A DNA stretch of 64,000 bases, from positions 2,976,001 through 3,040,000 of the forward strand of contig NZ_CP025979.1 of NCBI RefSeq assembly GCF_002900365.1, written 5' to 3'. This DNA comes from Escherichia marmotae. GTDB lineage: Bacteria; Pseudomonadota; Gammaproteobacteria; Enterobacterales; Enterobacteriaceae. The position numbers were made by a program, and so were the translations under genes. The notes under the pieces were generated by a model that was not told the origin of the DNA, searched no databases, and was given only the letters and a program-made list of their open reading frames with translations. Below, piece by piece: positions 44,265-54,750 of the stretch (position 1 is its first letter; each line of letters begins with the position of its first letter).

Positions 44265-47200
44265 TTACCAGTCGGCGTAAGGTATCAGCGGCTGCGGCGG
44301 TAAATCCATGTCGCCCTGCCATCCGGCGGCGGAATACCGTACATAGAGCAGGAAATGGCTGGGCGCATAATCTTTCGCCTGCTGGATATCGATTGCCGTA
44401 CCGACAAACCAGTTGGATGTGACGCGGCGTTCAAGTAATGCCCGCGCCGTGTAGCCAAAGCCCTGACTGCTGCCACCGTCGTTGGTCTGGCCGGCTGCAT
44501 CGTCTTTCCAGTCAGTCGGGATCAGGTTCATCAGCGGATAACGCGGCATGGTTTTGGTTCGTGAATGCGACCACGAGCCAGACGCCCCCAGCTCCCACGA
44601 CCAGTTTTCCGTCCGCTCACGCCACATCACCGGTACGGCAAACGACAGGTATTCCTGCGGGCTGTAGTAACCGCCCTGACCGAGTGAGTACCCACTCAGG
44701 TCTTTGTCGTAATGCCAGATCATATTGTTCAGACCAATGGTGACGCGGCGATTGTTCTGGTTGATAACTTTATAGTAATAGCCCGTCATCCAGCGCACGC
44801 GCCAGTTATCTTCAACATTTTTACCGGTTAACTGGTCGCCGCTAAGCGATGCCCAGACGCCGTTCGCTTCACCTTTATCGTAGCTCAGGCTTAGCCCCAC
44901 GCCATCAGCACGCACGCCGCCCCATTTTTTCCCGGTGTTGCCCGGGGAGTCTTTTTGCCCGCCAAAGGCCAGCAAGGAACTGGAGATGGGGCGACGATGG
45001 GCGTTAATGGTGTAACCAAGCGGCCCCACGTCGTCGCTGTAACTGATGCCACCAACGACATCCACCACGTTGAAGCCCATCGGCGTGGTGCCGATATCCC
45101 AGCTCCAGACGTCATTGCGCCAGCCGACAGCAACGCTGGCACCGGAATCCGACTGACTGCGATTGCCGCTACAATCCTGTAACGTACAGGTGCCCCAGTT
45201 GTTATCCCATTTACCCTCAGCGTCGGCGGAGAAACTGCCAACGTTCATATTGACGAAATCACTGCGGAAGAACATTCGCCCGTCGGAATACGGCGCATCC
45301 ACCTGCAACATGGTGGTGTGCGCTTTCAGATCAGAATAGCCACCAGTACCGCTCGAACCCCAGTAATCATGTTCGAGGGTGACGTTGAGATCCTGCTGAC
45401 GATAGAGGTCCGCCGCATCGCTGCGCACGCCGCGTTTCAGCCAGTCGTCCTTCTCGTCATTGCGGGTCAGACGGGTAAAGGTGTCGTTATCCTGCGGACG
45501 CGTTGTCGCCACACCGGATGCGACCATTGCGTCTTTGTAGGTTTCCAGCGCCTGCTGCGGTTCCCCTGCCTGCGCTTCAAAACTCGCGCCATCGCGCAGA
45601 ACCATCGCGCTTTCCATCGACGGTGGTTGAGATTTTGCCTGTGGGATCAGCCTGTTAAACGTCTGCTGCGCCGCCGCGGTATCGCCAAGCTGTGCCTGCA
45701 CCAGCGCCACACGCCGTTGCGTGTTCAGCGACGCGTTATCGGTGGCGGGCAGTTTCGCCAGTTGGCTGCGCGCTGCCGCTTTGTCGCCTGCAGCAATATC
45801 CACTTCCGTCAGGCCAAGAATGGCATCGATGTTATTCGGCTCGCGCGTCAGGACATTCTGATACGCAGCGCGGGCGGCGGTGTAATCACGCCGTTGCTGC
45901 GCCCAGTCGGCCAGCGTGAGGTCAATGCGCGTGGAAGGTGGTTGCTGGCGCAGCATCGCTTCCGCTTCGGCCTCTTTGCCGCTTTCCCGCAGACGGTTAG
46001 CGGTTTCCAGCACCTGATCGCTTTGCAGCCGATTAACCAGCTCCTGAATATTGCTGTTCCACTGCGCGCGCGGCAGGCTGTTGATATGCGCCAGCGCCGC
46101 CCGCTCCTGATCGTGACCGGAGAGATACAGCCCGTAAGCGTAAACCTGCTCCGGATCGTCTGGTTTCTGCTGTGCCAGATTGCGCATCAGGGTATCGGCC
46201 TGGCTACGTTGCCCGGCCTGCCAGAGATCCTGCGACAGCCGGTAAGTAATCCATACACTGCCGGGATCCAGCGCCAGCCGTTGCCGCTGAAGCGCTGCCG
46301 CCTGCGCCCATTTGCCCTGATTTTCCAGTGCCTCCGCCTGCTGTGCCAGACGATCGTTTTGCAGGCTGCGTTCGATGTCATCAACGCTGCGCCGCTGGCT
46401 GGCCGGGAGCGAGGCAATAAACGCTTCGGCTTTTTCCGGTGACTGCTGGCGATAAATATTCGCCAGTCCGCGCACGGCGTTGGTGTTGCTGCTGTCCATG
46501 CGCAGCGTCTGCTGATAATAACGTTCCGCGGCGGGGTAATCTTTGCGCGCCATTGCCACATCACCCAGTCCCAGCACTGCATAGCTGTCGGCGTTATCAA
46601 CACTGCGCGCCTGCCGGAACAACCGTTCGGCCTGCTCTGGATTATTGGCTTTCAGCGCAGCATCACCCTGCTGGATCGCCAGCCAGTAGCGGTTCACTTT
46701 CAACAGGCTGTTCCACTTGTCATTGTTGCTGCTGTGCGGGTCCAGCGCGAGGGCTTTTTCCAGATTCACCACCGCATTCGCGCGATCGCCTTTCTGGGAA
46801 TACGCCTGGCCCAGCGCACCCAAAGCTTCACTGTCTTTCGGGTTAGCGCGCACCGCCTGTTGCAGTTCGGGAATAGCTTTACCCGCCATGCCTGAATCCA
46901 CCGCGGCTAAACCTTGCGCACGAGCGCGGAAATTAGGATCGGCCAGTTGTTTTTGTTGTTCTGCCAGTTGCGATTGCGCCAGTGCCACACTATCGCCATC
47001 GCTAAAGATTGAGAGATATTTTTTCAGCGCCTGCACGCTGGCATCACTGACAGGCATGTCTTTTATCTGTGCGTACCAGATTTTAGCGGCACCCTCTCGC
47101 CCGGCGTTGGATTTCGCCATCTGTTCCAGTACGGCAAAACCTTCGTCACGGCGATCGCTGCTAAACAGCAATAACGCCAAATTGTTTTGCAACCCCGTAT

Positions 47201-47738
47201 TGCCCGGTGTATCCGCATTGATGCGTTTTAGCTGATTAATCGCTTCGCCACGACGCGCCGGAATTTTCGCCACTGTACTCCAGTACTCGACGGCAATATC
47301 ACCTTCCGGCGGCGCTCCGTTAAACAGTTTGTTGTAACCTGCCACGGCTTCTTCTGCGTGCCCCGTGGTGGCCTGTAAACGCGCCTGTTGCAGTGCCTGA
47401 CGGCCATCTGCCGTGGAAAGCAGCATGATGGTACGCGACGATTTATACGCATTTGAACTCGGCGCTAATTGCGACAGTCGGTCGAGCTGTTTTTGCGCCC
47501 CGTCAGTGTCTCCCTGACGTAATAATGAACGAAAACGAGCAGCAACCACATCCGGGTTATTCGGATCGATAAGCTCCAGACGATACAGCGACTGCTGCAC
47601 CAGGTCTTCACGATGGGTAGCTTCGCCCACCCGAACCTGCTCCAGCAACTGTTGCTGGGCGGTTGGTGCCGCCTCGACCATCGGCATCATAGCCAGACCG
47701 AGGGAAAGCGTAAGGATATTTAGTGTGAATTTGCGCAT
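44265..47738 (-). CDS. bcsC: Cellulose export outer membrane protein BcsC
   Basis: A 1157-residue protein forming the cellulose export channel. Signal peptide 1-23 (MMPMVEA), then a periplasmic TPR scaffold of roughly 700-750 residues (e.g. ALGALGQAYSQKGDRANAVVNLEKALALDP), then a C-terminal 16-strand beta-barrel (about 800-1157) ending in an aromatic residue (PYADW). It overlaps bcsZ by 19 bp. Full length and open; last gene of bcsRQABZC. Confidence 0.96.
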   Translation of the reverse strand: MRKFTLNILTLSLGLAMMPMVEAAPTAQQQLLEQVRVGEATHREDLVQQSLYRLELIDPNNPDVVAARFRSLLRQGDTDGAQKQLDRLSQLAPSSNAYKSSRTIMLLSTADGRQALQQARLQATTGHAEEAVAGYNKLFNGAPPEGDIAVEYWSTVAKIPARRGEAINQLKRINADTPGNTGLQNNLALLLFSSDRRDEGFAVLEQMAKSNAGREGAAKIWYAQIKDMPVSDASVQALKKYLSIFSDGDSVALAQSQLAEQQKQLADPNFRARAQGLAAVDSGMAGKAIPELQQAVRANPKDSEALGALGQAYSQKGDRANAVVNLEKALALDPHSSNNDKWNSLLKVNRYWLAIQQGDAALKANNPEQAERLFRQARSVDNADSYAVLGLGDVAMARKDYPAAERYYQQTLRMDSSNTNAVRGLANIYRQQSPEKAEAFIASLPASQRRSVDDIERSLQNDRLAQQAEALENQGKWAQAAALQRQRLALDPGSVWITYRLSQDLWQAGQRSQADTLMRNLAQQKPDDPEQVYAYGLYLSGHDQERAALAHINSLPRAQWNSNIQELVNRLQSDQVLETANRLRESGKEAEAEAMLRQQPPSTRIDLTLADWAQQRRDYTAARAAYQNVLTREPNNIDAILGLTEVDIAAGDKAAARSQLAKLPATDNASLNTQRRVALVQAQLGDTAAAQQTFNRLIPQAKSQPPSMESAMVLRDGASFEAQAGEPQQALETYKDAMVASGVATTRPQDNDTFTRLTRNDEKDDWLKRGVRSDAADLYRQQDLNVTLEHDYWGSSGTGGYSDLKAHTTMLQVDAPYSDGRMFFRSDFVNMNVGSFSADAEGKWDNNWGTCTLQDCSGNRSQSDSGASVAVGWRNDVWSWDIGTTPMGFNVVDVVGGISYSDDVGPLGYTINAHRRPISSSLLAFGGQKDSPGNTGKKWGGVRADGVGLSLSYDKGEANGVWASLSGDQLTGKNVEDNWRVRWMTGYYYKVINQNNRRVTIGLNNMIWHYDKDLSGYSLGQGGYYSPQEYLSFAVPVMWRERTENWSWELGASGSWSHSRTKTMPRYPLMNLIPTDWKDDAAGQTNDGGSSQGFGYTARALLERRVTSNWFVGTAIDIQQAKDYAPSHFLLYVRYSAAGWQGDMDLPPQPLIPYADW

Positions 47739-48826
47739 TCCAGGCCCCAGTCAGGTAATAACTCCCCCTTTGTCGAGAAGCGAAAACGGTGTTGATCCCA
47801 GCCTTGTCCAAACAGGGTCAACACATAGTTGTAATAGGCATCGCTACCAGGAAAGTTATCGGCTACGCGCTGGCGCTGTACAGCCTGCGCATCACGGTTC
47901 TGAAGAAACGGCAACATAGCCGCAGAAAAACCGACTGGCCCTTTACCCTGCGCTTTCCCCGTCGCGACATCAACTTTCTCCGGTGGATAACCATTTTTCT
48001 CGGTAAATGTTGCCATCGGTTTAAAACGGTTGAGCATCCGCGCTTTTTGCGGATCGCTATCCGGCATCATGCCGACCCACATATAGACGCGAATAGCGTC
48101 GTAACTGCTGATCAACGTTTTCTCCGGCTTTAACTGCCAACCTTTGTCTTTCTCATAGCGTACCCAGTCTGGTGAAAAACCTTTCGGTGCAGTTTCCAGC
48201 AGTAAGCGCTGATTGGTTTCGCGCAGCGTAGTCCACGGCGCGCCAAAGCGGGTGAAATACTGCGCCAGCGTTGGAGGCAGGTAACTCGGGTTAAAGCGCC
48301 AGGTGTTATCCTCAGCAAAGCCCACTTTGCCCGGTAACAGCATGGAACCCAACCCTGGCACCGTCACCACTTCTTCTTGCGCAATGCGTTTTAACAACGC
48401 GCTACCGATGTCGGTATAGCGTTGCTCTTTCCACAATCGTCCTGCTTCCAGCAGTGACCAGGCCATCCAGATATCGCCGTCAGAGGCTGAGTTACTGTCC
48501 AGCACTTCCCACTTCGTGTTCTCTTTCTTGCCCCATAGCCAGGCGGGCAAATGTTCTTTTAATGACCCCTGGGCGAGATTGTTCTGCGTCCAGTCGAGAA
48601 GGTTGTCGAAAGCCGCACGGTCGTTAGCCGCCAGGGCAAAGAACATGCCGTAACTTTGCCCTTCGGAGGTGGTAATTTTGCGCGCATCACTGGGGTCAAT
48701 GACGCGCCCCTCCTGACTGATGTAATCCTTTTTGAACTGCTCCCAGGCAGGCCAACTGCAGGCAGCCTGAACACTAAAGGCAGCCAGCAGCAGCATCGTC
48801 ACGATTCCACTACGCAAAACATTCAT
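47720..48826 (-). CDS. bcsZ: Periplasmic endo-1,4-beta-glucanase BcsZ
   Basis: A 368-residue glycoside hydrolase family 8 cellulase required for proper cellulose production. Signal peptide ends SVQAA before CSWPAWEQF; catalytic acid Glu55 is in ITTSEGQSYG, and the SYDAIRVYMW segment carries a conserved Asp. ATG 48826 gives the known N-terminus (MNVLRS); ATG 48829 or TTG 48832 just upstream is possible. It begins 7 bp after bcsB stop and overlaps bcsC by 19 bp. Confidence 0.95.
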   Translation of the reverse strand: MNVLRSGIVTMLLLAAFSVQAACSWPAWEQFKKDYISQEGRVIDPSDARKITTSEGQSYGMFFALAANDRAAFDNLLDWTQNNLAQGSLKEHLPAWLWGKKENTKWEVLDSNSASDGDIWMAWSLLEAGRLWKEQRYTDIGSALLKRIAQEEVVTVPGLGSMLLPGKVGFAEDNTWRFNPSYLPPTLAQYFTRFGAPWTTLRETNQRLLLETAPKGFSPDWVRYEKDKGWQLKPEKTLISSYDAIRVYMWVGMMPDSDPQKARMLNRFKPMATFTEKNGYPPEKVDVATGKAQGKGPVGFSAAMLPFLQNRDAQAVQRQRVADNFPGSDAYYNYVLTLFGQGWDQHRFRFSTKGELLPDWGLECANSH

Positions 48827-48832
48827 CATCAA

Positions 48833-51172
48833 TTACTCATTATCCGGGTTAAGACGACGACGGCTGATGATACGCAGCAGACGCCACAGTACCCAGGCCA
48901 GCAACACCACGCTGATTGCCGCCAGCACCGCCAGCAGAATCGGGTGATTCGCCAGTGCATACCACAAGCGTTCGAACCACGGCAGATGTCCGACGTAATA
49001 GATATCACCGACACGCAAACTGTTTACGCCAGATTCACGGATCACCGCTACCGAGCCAAACATGGTGGCGCGTTTGCCGCTGTCGTTCACCGCATCGTTA
49101 AGCATTTCATAACCGCGAGGGCTGTCCGCCAGCAGCGCAATCACACTGCGCTGGTCGTTATACGGTGACTGGAAGCCAATCACCGCCGCCATCGCGCCGG
49201 AAGACGTCAGCGTTGACTGGGTTTCTGCCGCGCGGTCGTTTTCGTCCGGCACAATCCCCGGGAATGGCGTCTGACGCATCGGCGTTTTCACCCAGCTTTC
49301 TGTGGCCTGTACCAACATATCGATCTGCTTATCGTCTTTCAGTTTTTCAGGGATACCGCCGATGATCATGATATCGGCGTCTTTCCCCTGAATGGCGCTG
49401 CCGTCATCGGTCACCGTCAGGTTAATCGCCGGGAAGCCCGTCTGTGCGCCAATAAAGCCAACGGTATTGAGCAGCGTTTCCATCTGCGCTTCATTTGGCG
49501 TTTTTGGCATCACGGTGATGGTTTGCGACAGATCCGCCATCCGGCTGAACGGGAAGCCCGCGTTAGCAAACGCGCGCAAATCCGGCATCGGTATAAAGTG
49601 GTAATACTTCGAGAAGTCGATGGTGGAGTCATCGCCAATCACCGCGTGATTCTGCACCGGCTGGAAGGTAATACAGTTATTCACCGAACCGCCCGGCATC
49701 GGGTTCATGTATTCAAAGTCAAAGCGTAACTGGTTGGTGGCTCCCAGTTTCAGCGCCGGAATCGAGACATCGGTTTTACCATCCAACAAGCCTTGTAACA
49801 CAGGTATACGCAGCAGCAGGCGATTTGCCTCCTGTTTGCTACTCAGATTGAAGGATTGCAGGAACTGGTTGTTCAGGCTGATATCCATCCGTGAACTGTC
49901 TTTCACCGGCGGCGTGGTGTAGCGATAGTTGATATCCATATCGATACCGGTACTACGCATCAGATAGAGATCCGGCGGCAGGTTTAGCGAGACGTTAATC
50001 GCTGCCGGTTCCAGACCGCTGGACTGTAACTGTTCTTCATAGGTTTTCAGCTCGCCAAAGGTGACCGGACGATCGGTACGCACCCAGTTCGGCGCATCGT
50101 ACGGCTTACGTGGCAGCAGCGGTTTGACTTCTTTCACTTCTACGCTGTCGCCGCGGAACAGAATATTGCCCTGGGCGATACCTTTCGCTGCCTGCAACAG
50201 GTCTTTGTCGTCACGACCAAAAACCACCAACAGCTTGACGTAAGGATTTTCCGGATGGTTGATCATCTCAATCACCGGGGCTTTTACTGCCGGATGATCG
50301 CGCAGGAAGTCCGGGCGTTTGTCGTTAGTGGCAAAAACAATGGCATTGCGCTCAGGAAGTTGATTATAGAGTACCGGGAAGTTCTGCCCACGCCAGCCGG
50401 AACGGGAACCAAACCACGAGGCAACAATGGCGGAAGCCTGTTGCAGCCCCACATCCGGCGCACCGGCAAAGACCATCGGGAGCGTATTAGTACGGTTATC
50501 GCGTGGGTCGAAGAACGGTATCGGGAAGTGCGACAGGTCATTTTTCACATTCAGTGATTGATACGTCAGATCCAGCCCACTACTGCGTCCGACATCCAGC
50601 CAAAGTGTGGTGCTGGCCGGGTTTTCGCACACATCCTGATAATGACCGACAAACTCCAGCCGCACGCGGTTGAAGTCGGTAATAAACAGCGGATTAATCG
50701 GCATTTGCGCCAGTGTCTTTTTACCCAACTGTTCTTTGGTCACTGGCAGCACACCCATCAGTTCATCATTCAGATAAACCTTTAACTGCGACTGGACAGG
50801 CAGCAATGACGGCGACGGCGTATATTCAAGGTTAAGCATCGCCTTCGTTACCACTTCGTCGCTGCGCATACCAAACTCAATACTGCCGTTCGGGTTGATG
50901 CCACGCAGCACCATGCTGCCCGGCGGCGGCGCGATTTGCGCAAAAGTCAGCTTCACATCCCGTGAAGGGCCGTTCTGCGCGACGACTGGCGCATCCGCTC
51001 CCTGCACGCCCGGCATCACCTGCCCCACCTGCGGGCTCTGCTCCGCCTGAGTAGGTACGGCTGGCTCAGCATTGATCAGTGGTTGCGTTGCAGGCGTCGC
51101 ATGCGTCATGTAAGAAGGGAATGCACTCATCCCCATTGCCACTGCACAAATCCAGAATAGTTTTCTTTTCAT
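48833..51172 (-). CDS. bcsB: Cellulose synthase periplasmic subunit BcsB
   Basis: A 779-residue subunit anchored to the inner membrane by a C-terminal helix (NHPILLAVLAAISVVLLAWVLWRLL). Signal peptide about 1-25, a Pro/Gln-rich linker, then repeated carbohydrate-binding and flavodoxin-like domains that guide the glucan through the periplasm. ATG 51172 (MKRKLFW) gives the K-12 length. It starts 10 bp past the bcsA stop, consistent with tight operon coupling. Confidence 0.95.
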   Translation of the reverse strand: MKRKLFWICAVAMGMSAFPSYMTHATPATQPLINAEPAVPTQAEQSPQVGQVMPGVQGADAPVVAQNGPSRDVKLTFAQIAPPPGSMVLRGINPNGSIEFGMRSDEVVTKAMLNLEYTPSPSLLPVQSQLKVYLNDELMGVLPVTKEQLGKKTLAQMPINPLFITDFNRVRLEFVGHYQDVCENPASTTLWLDVGRSSGLDLTYQSLNVKNDLSHFPIPFFDPRDNRTNTLPMVFAGAPDVGLQQASAIVASWFGSRSGWRGQNFPVLYNQLPERNAIVFATNDKRPDFLRDHPAVKAPVIEMINHPENPYVKLLVVFGRDDKDLLQAAKGIAQGNILFRGDSVEVKEVKPLLPRKPYDAPNWVRTDRPVTFGELKTYEEQLQSSGLEPAAINVSLNLPPDLYLMRSTGIDMDINYRYTTPPVKDSSRMDISLNNQFLQSFNLSSKQEANRLLLRIPVLQGLLDGKTDVSIPALKLGATNQLRFDFEYMNPMPGGSVNNCITFQPVQNHAVIGDDSTIDFSKYYHFIPMPDLRAFANAGFPFSRMADLSQTITVMPKTPNEAQMETLLNTVGFIGAQTGFPAINLTVTDDGSAIQGKDADIMIIGGIPEKLKDDKQIDMLVQATESWVKTPMRQTPFPGIVPDENDRAAETQSTLTSSGAMAAVIGFQSPYNDQRSVIALLADSPRGYEMLNDAVNDSGKRATMFGSVAVIRESGVNSLRVGDIYYVGHLPWFERLWYALANHPILLAVLAAISVVLLAWVLWRLLRIISRRRLNPDNE

Positions 51173-51182
51173 CGCGTTATCA

Positions 51183-53801
51183 TCATTGTTGAGCCAAAAC
51201 CTGATCCGATGGTTGTACCGTTTCGCTCCGCTCCGGGCGGCGCGGAATGAACGAAACAACCCAGGAAACCAGAGAAGTCAGCGCGCGGAAAATGCCCTTC
51301 ACTGAAGAAGGCGCAAACTCCGCCAGATGGCGGTAGCCACGGAAGCCGAGCTTCAGAATATCCCGCAGACTTTCCAGCGGCTTATCTTCCGGGTAGCTGT
51401 CCTGCCAGAGCGCCCATGTATCCGCACGGGCAAACGTACACTGCACAAAATCGATATGTTGCTGGGTAGTAAGCGGCATCAATTGCAGCCCAACTTCGTT
51501 ACCCATCACGCGCGCCACCTGAGTCGGGAAGACATATTCCTGCTGACCGCGTTTGAGCAGTAAGTTCACCTTCTGTCCTTCCAGAATCTGCGCCTGACCG
51601 TTGATCTTGATCCCCAGACCGCCGTCAGAGAAGTCCTGAACAGTGCAGGAGAAAAGGTGGCCGTCTTCGCGAGCAATGGCCGCTGGCATCGTCATTTCTA
51701 CACGATGCGAACGCCGTACCTGTTTACTTTCAACCGATACCGCTACCGCGCCGCCGAGAATAATCAGGTTGTAGAACACCCACACCATACTGACAACCAC
51801 GGTGAGCATTTCAGTTGGCGGGCCGTAGAAGTAACGCCAGATGCCAACAGCGACACCAAACAGGTTGAGCAGGACGAGGAAGATGTACGGTCGCGAGATC
51901 ACCCAATCAACATATTCTTCCTCCACCAGGCCGCCTTTGGCGGTGACGTTAAATTTGCCTTTATGCGGGTTAATTAACGCCACCAGCGTCGGCGGCGCGA
52001 TATACCACGCCAGCACTGTTTCGTAGATTTCACTCCAGAACGAGTGGCGATATTTACCCTGAATCTTCGAGTTGGTCAGGCTGGCATGGATCATGTGCGG
52101 CAGCACAAACAACGCGATCATCAACGCGGGTGCGTAGATGATGTAAGCATGAAGCAGCAGGAACGCCAGCGGCGCGGTCAGGAAGATCAGCCGTGGAATG
52201 CCCGACAAGAAGTGGAACATGGCGTTGACGTAACACAGCCGTTGCGCGAACTTCAACCCTTTACCGGTAAGCGGGTTATCAAGACGGAAGATTTGCACCA
52301 TCCCACGCGCCCAGCGAATACGCTGACCGATATGTGCCGACAGGCTTTCGGTCGCCAACCCCGCCGCTTGCGGAATACGCATATACGCAGAGGTGTAGCC
52401 ACGACGGTGCAAACGCAGAGATGTATGCGCATCTTCAGTCACGGTTTCGACAGCAATGCCGCCGATCTCATCTAACGGCTTACGGCGAATCACCGCACAA
52501 GAACCGCAGAAGAAGGTGGCATCCCACATATCGTTACCGTCCTGTACCAGACCGTAGAACAGCGTGCCTTCATTCGGCGTTTTACGAAAACGCCCCAGGT
52601 TGCGTTCAAATGGGTCTGGTGAGAAGAAATGGTGCGGTGTCTGCATCATCGCCAACTGCTTCTCTTTCAGGAACCAGCCCATCGTCATTTGCAGGAACGA
52701 GCGCGTCGGTACGTGGTCGCAGTCAAAAATCGACACGAACTCGCCTTTGGCATATTTCAGTGCGTTGTTGATATTTCCGGCTTTAGCGTGTTCATGAGTT
52801 GTTCGGGCGATATATTTCACCCCAACATTTTGTGCAAACTGACGAAACTCTTCCCTGCCGCCATCGTCGAGGATCCAGATATTGAGTTTATCTTTCGGCC
52901 AGTCGATACCCAGCGAGGCGTAAATCGTATTTTTCACCACGCTAAGATCTTCGTTGTATGTCGGCACAAAAATATCCACCGATGGCCATTGCGACATATC
53001 TTTTGGCAGCGGTACTGGCTGACGGTTCAGCGGCCATACCACCTGGAAGTAGCCAAGCACCAGCACAATCCACGCGTAAGTTTCCGCGAACAGCAGAATT
53101 AAGCCACACACCAGGCTAATCGGATCGTCCCAGTTCAGCGTGGAAGTGTAGCGCCACCAGATATAACGGCACGAAACGGTGAGCGACAGCACAATCAGCA
53201 TCAGTGCAGAGAAGCGTCCCGGTAAACGCCGCACCATTAGCGCTACACCCCACAGCAACATCAGGAAGATAAACTGTGACAGTGGGTTAAACGGCTGGGT
53301 GACGCAAATCAGCGCCAGAATCAGCGAGAACGTCACGATGATGCCAAGAATAAAGCGCCGTGCTCCGGCGCTTATATGGCCCAGCTCTTTTTTCTCATCA
53401 AGATGTTGCGTGTTATGACTGAAGCGAGCCGGAAGCTCATCCATCCATTGATGATAACGACCACGAATATTCTGCAAGCGTGAAAACGAACGCCAGCGCG
53501 GTTTCGCCGTTTCTCTGCGTGAAGCACTGATTAACAACCAGCAGGTCTGGATTACATAGCGGACCGGATCCAGCGGACGCGGGCGCGCGGCGTTGATATG
53601 CGGATAAAGGTTTTTATGTTCTGCTCGAATACGCTGCCAGCGCGGATGTTCCAGCGGAATAAATACCCAGGCGAGAATCAGCCAAAAACAGCCGAGCGTC
53701 GCGCTAAAAGGCGACGCGCCGTGACGACGATATTCCCGATAACGCCCGATAAGACGTGCGTTGACCGGCGGGATAAGCAACCACCGGGTCAGAATACTCA
53801 T
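51183..53801 (-). CDS. bcsA: Cellulose synthase catalytic subunit BcsA
   Basis: An 872-residue processive glucosyltransferase (family 2) with multiple TM helices. Glycosyltransferase motifs appear in order: DDG (ILDDGGREEF), DxD (IFDCDHVPT), TED (VTEDAHTSL) and QxxRW (GQRIRWARG). A C-terminal PilZ domain binds c-di-GMP through the RxxxR motif (RRSHRVEM) and DFSDGGLGI. ATG 53801 overlaps the bcsQ stop (ATGA). The 16-codon upstream extension is not used. All catalytic elements are intact. Confidence 0.96.
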   Translation of the reverse strand: MSILTRWLLIPPVNARLIGRYREYRRHGASPFSATLGCFWLILAWVFIPLEHPRWQRIRAEHKNLYPHINAARPRPLDPVRYVIQTCWLLISASRRETAKPRWRSFSRLQNIRGRYHQWMDELPARFSHNTQHLDEKKELGHISAGARRFILGIIVTFSLILALICVTQPFNPLSQFIFLMLLWGVALMVRRLPGRFSALMLIVLSLTVSCRYIWWRYTSTLNWDDPISLVCGLILLFAETYAWIVLVLGYFQVVWPLNRQPVPLPKDMSQWPSVDIFVPTYNEDLSVVKNTIYASLGIDWPKDKLNIWILDDGGREEFRQFAQNVGVKYIARTTHEHAKAGNINNALKYAKGEFVSIFDCDHVPTRSFLQMTMGWFLKEKQLAMMQTPHHFFSPDPFERNLGRFRKTPNEGTLFYGLVQDGNDMWDATFFCGSCAVIRRKPLDEIGGIAVETVTEDAHTSLRLHRRGYTSAYMRIPQAAGLATESLSAHIGQRIRWARGMVQIFRLDNPLTGKGLKFAQRLCYVNAMFHFLSGIPRLIFLTAPLAFLLLHAYIIYAPALMIALFVLPHMIHASLTNSKIQGKYRHSFWSEIYETVLAWYIAPPTLVALINPHKGKFNVTAKGGLVEEEYVDWVISRPYIFLVLLNLFGVAVGIWRYFYGPPTEMLTVVVSMVWVFYNLIILGGAVAVSVESKQVRRSHRVEMTMPAAIAREDGHLFSCTVQDFSDGGLGIKINGQAQILEGQKVNLLLKRGQQEYVFPTQVARVMGNEVGLQLMPLTTQQHIDFVQCTFARADTWALWQDSYPEDKPLESLRDILKLGFRGYRHLAEFAPSSVKGIFRALTSLVSWVVSFIPRRPERSETVQPSDQVLAQQ

Positions 53802-54550
53802 GATTCGCTCCCGGCTAACGCTTTCAGCCCGGAATAGTTCAACAGACACCAGTTCGCCAGCGTTAGAATCTCTTCTGCCGCCAACGCATCGCTACGGTAT
53901 TCGCCCAACGGTTGTTTTGCCGCCAGACATTCAGCCATCGCTTCATCACGATGGATCAACATCGGCAACAAGCGCCGCTGGCTTTGCAACCATAGTTGGT
54001 AAATATCATCCTGAACCTGGCTACCTACGCGAAAATCATTAATTAAAATATGCGCGCCAGCAGGTAGTACCTGCTGATGCAGCCGAATATGACAGTTGGC
54101 ATCCACTTTAACGATTGCCAGGGTGTGATCGCACAGACTCAGCAACTGATGCGTTATCTGCGAGGCGTCGCGTGGTAAATCGATCAAAATCCATTGATAA
54201 CGCCCGCTAGCTTTCAGTTGCTGAATACCGGTGCAAATCTCGCCCAATCGCGTTTGCCAGTGTTGGGGATTTTCATGTTCTTCGAGAGTCAGTTGACCAA
54301 AGGGCAGCAGATCGAGCTGCGAGGTATAACGTAGCCCGGCATCACGCCAGTCCTGACCATCCAGCATGGCTCTTGCCCAGCCCTGACGGTGAGAAAAATC
54401 AACGTTAAATGACAGGCGCAGCAAATTGTCCGGGCAGGCATCGACCACCAGGACATTTTCTCCTAACATTTGCAATGACCAGCCTAACGCGGCAGTGATG
54501 GTTGTAGTACCCACGCCACCCCGCACCCCCTGCAATCCCAGTACGGCCAT
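53798..54550 (-). CDS. bcsQ: Cellulose biosynthesis ParA/MinD-like protein BcsQ, intact allele
   Basis: A 250-residue SIMIBI-class NTPase needed for cellulose synthesis and polar localisation. The deviant Walker A lies at residues 8-19 (GVRGGVGTTTIT), and LIDLPRDASQ corresponds to the switch II/Walker B region. Codon 6 is TTG (Leu) in ATG GCC GTA CTG GGA TTG CAG; the K-12 MG1655 lineage has a TAG stop here that makes it cellulose-negative. This copy is open. It overlaps bcsA by ATGA and follows bcsR by 11 bp. Confidence 0.95.
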   Translation of the reverse strand: MAVLGLQGVRGGVGTTTITAALGWSLQMLGENVLVVDACPDNLLRLSFNVDFSHRQGWARAMLDGQDWRDAGLRYTSQLDLLPFGQLTLEEHENPQHWQTRLGEICTGIQQLKASGRYQWILIDLPRDASQITHQLLSLCDHTLAIVKVDANCHIRLHQQVLPAGAHILINDFRVGSQVQDDIYQLWLQSQRRLLPMLIHRDEAMAECLAAKQPLGEYRSDALAAEEILTLANWCLLNYSGLKALAGSES

Positions 54551-54561
54551 TTACCACTCCC

Positions 54562-54750
54562 CTACTTCTGCTGCGCAAACTCAGCCAACAGCGGCCAGCG
54601 TTTTAATGCTGCAGCCAACTGTTCGCGTTGAGAAATATCGGCATAATTAATATCAGGCAGTGAAAAAGCCTGTTTTAGCGCCAAAATATCATTCTGGAAG
54701 ATATAGCCTATCGCGGGATCAGGCAGAATATCGGGTTCATTGTTATTCAT
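54562..54750 (-). CDS. bcsR: Cellulose synthesis small regulator BcsR
   Basis: A 62-residue protein (YhjR) that binds BcsQ and tunes the cellulose synthase complex. It includes the family pattern GYIFQNDILALKQAFSLPDI. First gene of the bcsRQABZC operon, divergent from bcsE. The 258-bp bcsR-bcsE gap has no other gene and should contain both promoters. Confidence 0.93.
   Translation of the reverse strand: MNNNEPDILPDPAIGYIFQNDILALKQAFSLPDINYADISQREQLAAALKRWPLLAEFAQQK

Noticed and set aside
45318..46442. 374-codon plus-strand frame opposite bcsC
   Set aside because: Antisense shadow of the GC-rich TPR region of bcsC, with Arg/His/Gln-rich composition and no domain.
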